In this document: positions 1 to 5,507 of the stretch, one piece after another
Layout: every line of letters begins with the position of its first letter
How positions within the stretch are numbered: the stretch's first letter is position 1
Source of the DNA: Gammaproteobacteria bacterium
GTDB lineage: Bacteria; Pseudomonadota; Gammaproteobacteria; Enterobacterales; Kangiellaceae
DNA: 5,846 nucleotides
Assembly: GCA_002401655.1 (NCBI GenBank)
Contig: NVTT01000007.1
Location: forward strand, 8,621-14,466
Direction of reading: 5' to 3'
Notes under the pieces: model-generated
The model's input: only the letters and a program-made list of their open reading frames with translations
The model's database searches: none
Told to the model about the DNA's origin: nothing
Translations under genes and position numbers: made by a program

Positions 1-324
1 CGCGCCGAAATTAACAATAGTCAAACAAACAAAGGGCGTACTCAGCTTGTTGCTGGTTCCTTTGTCAGCGCTAAAATTGAAGTGGCCGAACATAAAGTAG
101 AACTAGCCGTTAAACGTTCAGGACTGCAAGCCTTTCGAGATTTTACTGTGGTATTTGTCAAGATTGGTAATGAATATGAGGTTCGTATGTTAGAACTCGG
201 CAGAGTCGCTGGCGAATGGGTTGAGGTGCTTGGTGGATTAAAGTCCGGTTCTGAATATGTTTCTGAAAATAGCTACATTATTAAAGCCGACATCGAAAAA
301 TCTGGCGCATCACATGACCATTAA
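1..324 (+). CDS. czcB: RND efflux periplasmic adaptor subunit, CzcB-like (3' end only)
   Basis: The frame is open from the first base to a TAA at 322-324, giving the last 107 residues of a protein that begins outside the window. The visible part starts in the beta-barrel region (LVAGSFVSAKIEVA, equivalent to the family's 'L.PGMFV.A' strand). It continues through the membrane-proximal domain, with ELGRVAGEWVEVLGGLKSG and a YVSENSYIIKADIEKSGA stretch, and ends in a His-containing SHDH tail typical of CzcB-type adaptors. By family knowledge these proteins form a periplasmic hexamer that couples the inner-membrane RND pump to the outer-membrane channel and may pass metal to the pump. The pump gene follows after 66 nt, which supports the assignment. 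The GTG at 82 is internal, not a start. Family assignment is firm. The metal (Zn/Co/Cd) is inferred from the neighbouring pump. The N-terminal signal, hairpin and lipoyl domains are not visible. Confidence 0.9.
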   Translation, partial: RAEINNSQTNKGRTQLVAGSFVSAKIEVAEHKVELAVKRSGLQAFRDFTVVFVKIGNEYEVRMLELGRVAGEWVEVLGGLKSGSEYVSENSYIIKADIEKSGASHDH

Positions 325-326
325 TC

Positions 327-355
327 AGGCCTTCGAAATGTTTTTGTTAAGGCCT
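327..355 (+). promoter_or_regulatory. Hairpin between adaptor and pump genes
   Basis: AGGCCTT at 327-333 and AAGGCCT at 349-355 are perfect 7-base inverted arms around a 15-nt loop, starting 2 nt after the adaptor stop codon. The sequence after it (TATTTTGG) is only weakly T-rich, so this is not a convincing intrinsic terminator. It could be a partial attenuator or an mRNA stability element that sets the adaptor-to-pump ratio; that role is inference. Confidence 0.4.
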
Positions 356-390
356 TATTTTGGTAAGGAACTTCTTATTAAGGATCTAGT

Positions 391-3300
391 ATGCTTGAAA
401 CAATAATACGCTCATCTATTCAACATCGTCTTTTGGTGCTTTTTTCCGTTGCCGTTTTGTGCGGCCTTGGTGTGTGGGATTTTACCAAACTCCCCATCGA
501 TGCGGTTCCAGATATTACCAATGTACAAGTGGTGATCAATACCGAAGCGCCGGGCTATACGCCGCTAGAAGTTGAGCAAAGAGTCAGTTATCCGGTTGAA
601 AATGCCATGGCCGGTTTACCCAACTTACAACATACTCGCTCAGTTTCCCGTTATGGTTTGTCACAGATCACGGTTATTTTTGAAGATGGCACCGATATCT
701 ATTTTGCCAGACAATTGGTCAACGAGCGATTGAGTGCAGCTAAAAGCAGTTTACCTTCGTCACTTGCTCCTGCGCTCGGTCCGATAGCCACCGGACTCGG
801 CGAAATATTTATGTTTACCGTCGATGCAGAGCCCGGCGCGACCAATCCTGATGGATCAATAATCACACCAACCGAACTTCGCTCGGTGCATGACTGGATC
901 ATCCGGCCACAACTCTTGCGCGTTCCTGGGGTGGTGGAAGTTAATCCAATAGGTGGTTTCAAGCGAGAGATTTTAGTCGCTTTTGAACCTGCGGATTTAC
1001 TGGCATACGGTATTACTCATGGTGATTTGGTGGCTGCGATTAAAGCCAATAATCAAAATCGAGGGGTTGGTTTTATCGAGCACAATGGTCAGCAGTGGTT
1101 AATGCGAGTGCCCGGCCAAGTCGATAATTTAGAGACTTTGGCAGAAATACTGGTCACAGGATCAAACGGTGTCCCAGTGCGGCTAAAAGACGTTGCCACC
1201 ATTAGCGAAGGAAAAGAATTACGCTCCGGTGCCGCGACTCAAAATGGTCGAGAGGTCGTCATGAGTACTGTCTTTATGTTGATAGGCGAAAATAGTCGCA
1301 CAGTGGCTAAAGCGGTAGCAGAAAAATTAGAAGAGATAAAATCAAGTATTCCGCAGGGAATAACGGTGACCGCTGTATACGATCGTACCAGTTTAGTGGA
1401 GAAAGCTCTAAAAACAGTGCAAAAGAATTTAATTGAAGGTGCTTTGTTAGTCATTATTATTTTGTTTCTATTTTTAGGAAATATTCGAGCCGCTTTACTC
1501 ACGGCGATGGTGATCCCGATCGCGATGTTAATGACCATTACCGGTATGGTGCATGCAAAAGTCAGTGCCAATCTGATGAGTTTAGGGGCGCTCGATTTTG
1601 GTTTGATTGTTGATGGCGCCATCATTATTGTCGAAAACTGTATGCGCCGATTAAGTGAAGCCAGTCGTAATGGAGTAACCGACAAAAACAACAATAGCTC
1701 AGTTAAAACCTTACTGTTGAATGAGCGGTTTAATGTGGTGTTTGAAGCCACTCGTGAAGTGATCCGCCCAGCATTATTTGGTGTGTTCATCATTACGGTT
1801 GTTTACTTACCAATCTTTGCATTATCGGGTGTTGAAGGAAAAATGTTCCATCCAATGGCAATTACGGTGGTCATTGCGTTAGTCAGCGCGATGATTTTAT
1901 CCATCACTTTTGTACCAGCTTGTATTGCCTTAATGTTCAAGAAACCTGTGATAGAAAAAGAAAGTATGATCATGAAAGGGGCACGTTTCATTTATCAACC
2001 TATTTTAAAGTTATCCATCAAATCGCGTTGGTTAGTTGTGAATATTGCACTGTTTTTTGTGTTAGCCAGTGGGTATGCCGCAACTAAACTGGGCAGTGAA
2101 TTTATGCCCAATCTTGATGAGGGCGATATTGCCATGCATGCTTTACGGATCCCTGGAACCTCACTCAATCAGGCAATCCAATTACAAAAATCACTGGAAG
2201 CAAAAATAAAGGAGTTACCCGAGGTCGAACGAGTCTTTGCCAAAATTGGTACGGCTGAAGTCGCTACCGATGCAGTGCCGCCGAGTGTTGCGGACAACTT
2301 TATCATTTTAAAACCCAGAGATGAATGGCCGGATCCCGATAAATCCAAAGCGCAATTTGTGAATGAACTAGCCGCTTTGGTCGAGCCGATGCCCGGTAGT
2401 CGCTATGAGTTTTTACAGCCCATTCAAATGCGTTTTAATGAATTATTAGCGGGAGTTCGAGCTGAACTGGCAATTAAAGTGTTTGGCGATGATTTTGATC
2501 AACTCATTGCACTCGGAAATGAAATTGAAAAAGCGATCACCAAGGTTGACGGGGTCGCTGATATCGCTGTTGAGCAAACTACTGGTTTACCGATCCTGAC
2601 TATCAGCCCTAACCGAGCCGCCTTGTCTCAATACGGGATCACTATCGAGGAAATTCAAGAGCAATTAAGCATCGCCATTGGCGGAAAAGTTGCCGGTCAG
2701 TTTTATCAAGGGGACAGACGCACCGATATTGTGGTGAGGCTTCCAGAGACTTTGCGAAACGATGTTGATGGGCTGGCGAAATTACCTATCCTCAGGGCAC
2801 AAGGCGATTATGTGCCTTTACAGGAGCTAGCAGATTTGGAGCTGGTTACCGGATACAATCAAGTTTACCGAGAAAACGGCAAACGTCGGGTGGTCGTCAC
2901 CGCCAATGTGCGAGGACGCGATCTGGGCAGCTTCGTTCAAGATATCCAAAAAACGGTTTCCCAAAACGTTGAAATACCCGCCGGGTATTGGATTGAATAT
3001 AGTGGGACTTATCAAAAGTTGCAATCAGCTTCTAAACGTTTGTCCATTGTGGTGCCTATCACGCTGGTACTGATCATTGGTTTGTTAATACTGGCGATGG
3101 GGTCAATGCGAGATGCGTTAATTATTTTTTCCGGTGTGCCATTAGCGTTAACCGGCGGCATCTTGTCATTGCTGTTGCGCGATATTCCATTTTCAATATC
3201 CGCAGCGGTGGGATTTATCGCTTTATCGGGGATCGCCATTTTAAATGGATTGGTCATGGTGGCATTTATTCGTGACTTACGTAAAGACGGTGTGCCATTA

Positions 3301-3558
3301 GATACCGCGATCATTCAAGGCGCGTTGACGCGGCTAAGACCTGTTCTAACCACCGCGTTGGTCGCCTCACTAGGCTTTATACCAATGGCGCTAAATACAG
3401 GGATTGGTTCGGAAGTACAACGTCCTTTAGCAACCGTAGTGATTGGCGGAATTATTTCTTCAACGATATTAACGCTCGTAGTATTACCGGCTCTTTATCG
3501 GTTATTACACAGCCATTCAATCGCTGAAAAGAACACTAATATGAGTCAATCAAACTGA
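391..3558 (+). CDS. czcA: Heavy-metal efflux RND transporter, CzcA-like (HME1 type)
   Basis: This 1055-aa inner-membrane proton/cation antiporter matches the usual family length (about 1040-1065) and is complete. The start is ATG 391 with AAGGA at 380-384, 6 nt upstream. TM1 (about 14-30) is followed by the conserved LPIDAVPDITNVQV (34-47). TM2-6 fall at about 348-510, a second periplasmic loop at about 565-880, and TM7 (about 545-563) and TM8-12 (about 885-1040) complete 12 helices. TM4 contains DFG-x3-DGA-x3-VEN with D402, D408 and E415. This is the signature of the Zn/Co/Cd class, and the same numbering as the acidic residues needed for transport in Cupriavidus CzcA. Aligned by eye to CusA, the three Cu/Ag-binding methionines (M573, M623, M672) are H583, V633 and E684, which argues against a Cu(I)/Ag(I) pump. 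It should act as a trimer with the adaptor encoded just upstream. The exact metal among Zn, Co, Cd and Ni cannot be settled from sequence. Confidence 0.95.
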   Translation: MLETIIRSSIQHRLLVLFSVAVLCGLGVWDFTKLPIDAVPDITNVQVVINTEAPGYTPLEVEQRVSYPVENAMAGLPNLQHTRSVSRYGLSQITVIFEDGTDIYFARQLVNERLSAAKSSLPSSLAPALGPIATGLGEIFMFTVDAEPGATNPDGSIITPTELRSVHDWIIRPQLLRVPGVVEVNPIGGFKREILVAFEPADLLAYGITHGDLVAAIKANNQNRGVGFIEHNGQQWLMRVPGQVDNLETLAEILVTGSNGVPVRLKDVATISEGKELRSGAATQNGREVVMSTVFMLIGENSRTVAKAVAEKLEEIKSSIPQGITVTAVYDRTSLVEKALKTVQKNLIEGALLVIIILFLFLGNIRAALLTAMVIPIAMLMTITGMVHAKVSANLMSLGALDFGLIVDGAIIIVENCMRRLSEASRNGVTDKNNNSSVKTLLLNERFNVVFEATREVIRPALFGVFIITVVYLPIFALSGVEGKMFHPMAITVVIALVSAMILSITFVPACIALMFKKPVIEKESMIMKGARFIYQPILKLSIKSRWLVVNIALFFVLASGYAATKLGSEFMPNLDEGDIAMHALRIPGTSLNQAIQLQKSLEAKIKELPEVERVFAKIGTAEVATDAVPPSVADNFIILKPRDEWPDPDKSKAQFVNELAALVEPMPGSRYEFLQPIQMRFNELLAGVRAELAIKVFGDDFDQLIALGNEIEKAITKVDGVADIAVEQTTGLPILTISPNRAALSQYGITIEEIQEQLSIAIGGKVAGQFYQGDRRTDIVVRLPETLRNDVDGLAKLPILRAQGDYVPLQELADLELVTGYNQVYRENGKRRVVVTANVRGRDLGSFVQDIQKTVSQNVEIPAGYWIEYSGTYQKLQSASKRLSIVVPITLVLIIGLLILAMGSMRDALIIFSGVPLALTGGILSLLLRDIPFSISAAVGFIALSGIAILNGLVMVAFIRDLRKDGVPLDTAIIQGALTRLRPVLTTALVASLGFIPMALNTGIGSEVQRPLATVVIGGIISSTILTLVVLPALYRLLHSHSIAEKNTNMSQSN

Positions 3559-3569
3559 AGGAATGTAAA

Positions 3570-4265
3570 ATGAGTCTCCCGATAAAATGCTTTGGTTATA
3601 TGACCATTATTTTCATGAGTCTTGTGGTTTCATTTACGGCCATTGCCCATGGAGTCGATGAAGGAACGAAACAATTTTTGACCGATAACGAAGGGGTTGC
3701 GTTGATCCCCTTTTTATATATCGGTGCCAAACATATGGTGACTGGTTATGATCATTTGTTATTCCTAGTCGGGGTATTATTTTTTCTATACCGTTCTAAA
3801 GATGTTTTGATCTATGTTAGCTTTTTTACCCTGGGGCATAGTGTCACTTTAATGCTCGGTGTCTGGAATGACATCCAGGTAAACACTTATTTGATTGACG
3901 CTATTATTGGCTTGTCCATCGTCTATAAGGGTTTTGATAATTTAGGTGGTTTCAAACGATTACTCGGTTTTCAACCTAATACCAAAGCAGCTGTTTTAAT
4001 CTTTGGTTTATTTCACGGTTTTGGACTGGCAACTAAACTGCAAGAATTTGAGTTTGGCAGGGAGGGACTGCTGCAAAACCTCATCGCGTTCAATATCGGC
4101 GTTGAACTGGGCCAGCTTTTTGCGCTAACGTTCGTATTGATTTTTTTAAGCTTCTGGCGTCGATATCAGAGTTATTTAAAGTTCTCAACGGTGTCCAACA
4201 CCTTGTTAATGAGTAGTGGAATAATGCTGACAATGTTCCAACTATACGGTTATTTCGCCAATTAG
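3570..4265 (+). CDS. HupE/UreJ-family predicted metal permease
   Basis: This 231-aa membrane protein belongs to the HupE/UreJ_2 type, a family linked to nickel, cobalt or other divalent-metal transport but biochemically thinly studied. Residues 1-26 form a signal peptide with likely cleavage at AIA|HG, leaving an N-terminal His. Histidine/acid motifs lie in or next to membrane segments: H55 (GAKHM), D61-H62 (GYDHLLFL), H90 (TLGHSVTL) and H149 (GLFHGFGLA). About six hydrophobic segments follow the signal peptide. The start is ATG 3570 with AAGGA at 3558-3562, overlapping the end of the pump gene's stop codon. The 11-nt gap implies co-transcription and probably coupled translation with the pump. 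There are no hydrogenase or urease genes here, so a role in those pathways is unlikely; an accessory role in metal handling with the efflux system is inferred. The direction of transport is unknown. Confidence 0.85.
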   Translation: MSLPIKCFGYMTIIFMSLVVSFTAIAHGVDEGTKQFLTDNEGVALIPFLYIGAKHMVTGYDHLLFLVGVLFFLYRSKDVLIYVSFFTLGHSVTLMLGVWNDIQVNTYLIDAIIGLSIVYKGFDNLGGFKRLLGFQPNTKAAVLIFGLFHGFGLATKLQEFEFGREGLLQNLIAFNIGVELGQLFALTFVLIFLSFWRRYQSYLKFSTVSNTLLMSSGIMLTMFQLYGYFAN

Positions 4266-4323
4266 TTTTTACCAACCAAAAATAACCTACTGAAATTTAA
4301 CTTTCATAAGAGATTAATAAATC

Positions 4324-4803
4324 ATGAACGAAATAACATTTCCGATACAATCAACCAATACCTTGATCAAAGCGAGCATAACGGCGATCGTGATCGCCGT
4401 CGTTGTTTTTATAACCATCATTTTGCCTTCTGAATATAATACGGATCCAACCGGCGTTGGAAAATGGTTAGGCTTAACGGTGCTAGCAAAAGAGAAAGCT
4501 GTCGTAGTATCGGCCAAATCAACCCAAATGAAAATTTACGAATATCAAGAAAACCAAGTGACTATTAAAGTACCGGCAAATCGAGGCGTTGAATATAAGT
4601 TTAAAATGCAACAATACTCTAACCTCACTTACGAATGGAGTACTCAAGGAGAACCACTTTTTTTTGATTTTCATGGTGAACCTAAAGGCGATACGACCGG
4701 CTATTTCGAAAGCTATGCATTGGCCACGACTATTAAGATGAAGGGCTCGATGACGGTTCCTTTTGATGGGGTTCACGGTTGGTACTGGAAAAAATACCAG
4801 TAA
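4324..4803 (+). CDS. Single-pass 'transmembrane anchor' protein, apparently frameshifted near its 3' end
   Basis: The reading frame gives 159 aa. A short cytoplasmic N-terminus is followed by one TM helix (about 14-34), then LPSEYNTDPTGVGKWLGL (34-51), a stretch I recognise from proteins called 'transmembrane anchor protein' beside HupE and Czc-type pump genes. The rest (about 60-155) is predicted periplasmic and beta-rich, with VTIKVPANRGVEYKF, an FFDFHGEP motif and HGWYW (151-155). Its pattern hints at a GOLD-like beta-sandwich; this is inference. The function is unknown. The frame ends in KKYQ after an A6 run at 4789-4794. Omitting one A continues the protein with KNTSNEEVTVTLKTQG and on to a stop at 4865-4867, about 180 aa in all. 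So the last strand is lost from the direct translation. The ribosome site is weak (AAGAGA at 4308-4313, 10 nt before ATG). The gene begins 58 nt after the HupE-like gene and is probably in the same operon. Confidence 0.8.
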   Translation: MNEITFPIQSTNTLIKASITAIVIAVVVFITIILPSEYNTDPTGVGKWLGLTVLAKEKAVVVSAKSTQMKIYEYQENQVTIKVPANRGVEYKFKMQQYSNLTYEWSTQGEPLFFDFHGEPKGDTTGYFESYALATTIKMKGSMTVPFDGVHGWYWKKYQ

Positions 4804-4867
4804 TGAAGAAGTGACTGTAACCTTAAAGACGCAAGGTAACTATAAAGTTATGGGCTTGCTTCATTAA
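4790..4867 (+). pseudogene. Displaced C-terminal tail of the anchor gene (+1 frame)
   Basis: In the +1 frame relative to the anchor gene, the bases from 4790 encode 25 residues (KNTSNEEVTVTLKTQGNYKV then MGLLH) ending at TAA 4865-4867. The alternating VTVTL strand and QGNY turn fit smoothly onto the HGWYW that ends the upstream frame, and they read as the missing last beta strands of the same domain. There is no independent start codon or ribosome site at its head, so it is not a separate gene. The junction is the A6 run at 4789-4794. The cause may be a true indel, a homopolymer sequencing error, or recoding. Confidence 0.7.
4831..4859 (+). other. Imperfect hairpin at the end of the anchor gene
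   Basis: GCAAG (4831-4835) pairs with CTTGC (4855-4859), and GTAACT (4836-4841) pairs with AGTTAT (4846-4851) using one G-U pair, around the loop ATAA; GGG at 4852-4854 is bulged. No T-tract follows, so this is at most a weak or Rho-assisted 3' end for the pump operon. It lies within the displaced coding tail and could be coincidental. Confidence 0.25.
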
Positions 4868-4923
4868 ACGAGTTTCATTGCAAAGGACTGGACATAAAAC
4901 AGTTGATCTATATCATCTAAATC

Positions 4924-4942
4924 ATAAATGAGAGTCATTCTT
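4924..4942 (+). promoter_or_regulatory. Fur-like operator dyad
   Basis: AATGA at 4927-4931 and TCATT at 4935-4939 form a perfect dyad around GAG, the same core layout as the Fur box (AATGA-TAA-TCATT). By eye, 12 of 19 positions match the classical 19-base Fur consensus. The site ends 2 nt before the predicted -35 element, a position compatible with repression. Regulation by Fur is inferred; Zur or another regulator is possible. Confidence 0.4.
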
Positions 4943-4944
4943 AA

Positions 4945-4972
4945 TTGAACTTTCTATCATTTCGTGTATCCT
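4945..4972 (+). promoter_or_regulatory. Probable sigma-70 promoter for the copper-type unit
   Basis: TTGAAC (4945-4950) as -35 and TATCCT (4967-4972) as -10 are separated by 16 nt, with a TG directly before the -10. The surrounding DNA is AT-rich and lies in the 137-nt gap between the displaced anchor tail and the next gene. Transcription would begin near 4980, giving a short leader. It suggests that the small Met/His/Cys-rich gene starts its own transcript rather than belonging to the pump operon. Confidence 0.5.
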
Positions 4973-5004
4973 ATATATGAGTTTCTTTAATATGGTGTTT
5001 GTAA

Positions 5005-5352
5005 GTGTCCCAAACAATAAATAAGGTAGTAATGGTAGTGCTAATGTTATTGGTCTTTATTGGCCAAGTAACAATTGCGTCTGCTTTGCCTTGTAAAATG
5101 GACATGTCAGAAGATTCAGTCATGATGGATCACTCATCCCATATGATGACTGACCAAGCCGATGAATCATCTACAGATGGTTGTTGTGCAAAAAATAGCA
5201 GTTGCTCAATGAGTGGTTGTATTTCGTTAGCATTACCTGCTCTTTTTCAAAGTGTTAAAGTGTTATTTGCCTCTGAACCGATTGAACCTCAGCCTCAACA
5301 AGCAGTCAGCCAGTTTCCGACTTCGTTATACCGTCCTCCAATCCTAGGATAA
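5005..5352 (+). CDS. Small exported Met/His/Cys-rich metal-binding protein (CopL/DUF2946-like)
   Basis: From GTG 5005 the product is 115 aa. A signal peptide (one Lys at 7, hydrophobic core about 8-24, likely cleavage ASA|LP after residue 27) is followed by a short region crowded with soft-metal ligands: C30, M32, M34, M40, M41, H43, H46, M47, M48, C60, C61, C67, M69 and C72, including CC-x5-C-x4-C. The tail ends in LYRPPILG, a C-terminus I associate with CopL/DUF2946-like small proteins of copper-resistance loci. The likely role is periplasmic binding of Cu(I) or a similar metal, or sensing it; this is inferred. The start is uncertain. GTG 5005 comes directly after an in-frame TAA and lacks a ribosome site, but supplies the positive charge of the signal peptide. 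ATG 5032 has AAGG at 5023-5026 but leaves a signal peptide without Lys or Arg. Confidence 0.75.
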   Translation: MSQTINKVVMVVLMLLVFIGQVTIASALPCKMDMSEDSVMMDHSSHMMTDQADESSTDGCCAKNSSCSMSGCISLALPALFQSVKVLFASEPIEPQPQQAVSQFPTSLYRPPILG

Positions 5353-5357
5353 TACAA

Positions 5358-5392
5358 GATAGATCCGTCCAAAATTGACGGAATTTACTATC
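5358..5392 (+). other. Hairpin after the Met/His/Cys-rich gene
   Basis: TCCGTC (5364-5369) and GACGGA (5377-5382) pair around a 7-nt loop, extended by GATAG (5358-5362) with CTATC (5388-5392) across an internal loop. It begins 5 nt after the stop codon. No run of T's follows, so it could be a weak terminator, a 3'-end stabiliser, or part of the leader of the next gene. Confidence 0.4.
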
Positions 5393-5453
5393 TAAGCATA
5401 TTACCCGGGAGAAATTCTCTCTCATTACTTAATTATTTGGCGTTTTCACGTCT

Positions 5454-5500
5454 ACAAACCTTAGAAGTCTGACTTCGACAAAGGCTTGTCACCCTGAGGG
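5454..5500 (+). promoter_or_regulatory. Structured leader directly upstream of the DUF411 gene
   Basis: ACAAACCTT (5454-5462) pairs with AAGGCTTGT (5481-5489) at 8 of 9 positions. Its loop holds a second dyad, GAAGTC-T-GACTTC (5464-5476). An alternative pairing, GACAA (5477-5481) with TTGTC (5486-5490), competes with the outer stem. CCCT-G-AGGG (5492-5500) overlaps the ribosome site. The arrangement could modulate translation or transcription of the lipoprotein gene, or the inner dyad could be an operator; neither is proven. Confidence 0.4.
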
Positions 5501-5503
5501 GAG
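5497..5503 (+). promoter_or_regulatory. Ribosome binding site of the DUF411 lipoprotein gene
   Basis: AGGGGAG lies 4 nt before ATG 5508 and is the strongest ribosome site in this part of the window, fixing the start of the last gene. It overlaps the right arm of the small CCCT-G-AGGG dyad. Confidence 0.65.
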
Positions 5504-5507
5504 AGAT

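Noticed and set aside
82..324. GTG at 82 as the start of a separate 80-aa gene
   Set aside because: The frame stays open to the first base of the window and the residues before it fit the adaptor family, so this codon is internal.
327..365. Intrinsic terminator between adaptor and pump
   Set aside because: The stem is only 7 bp with a 15-nt loop and the following bases lack a T-run; the pump gene also needs to be transcribed.
699..3314. Several reverse-strand open frames of 62-184 codons opposite the pump gene
   Set aside because: They mirror the codon pattern of a long, strongly conserved pump gene, have low-complexity or unfamiliar products, and lack convincing ribosome sites.
391..3558. 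Copper/silver pump (CusA) as the name of the RND transporter
   Set aside because: TM4 has the HME1 signature and the CusA methionine positions carry His, Val and Glu.
3570..4265. Hydrogenase or urease accessory role for the HupE/UreJ-like gene
   Set aside because: No hydrogenase or urease gene is in view and the gene is tightly linked to a metal efflux pump.
4090..4776. Reverse-strand open frames opposite the HupE-like and anchor genes
   Set aside because: They overlap recognised genes, have no family resemblance, and cross the intergenic region without promoter evidence.
5471..5500. REP-like or mobile-element remnant in the spacer before the DUF411 gene
   Set aside because: Parts loosely recall dispersed 'CTTCGAC...GTCACCCTGAG' repeats, but only one copy is present and there are no target duplications or transposase traces.
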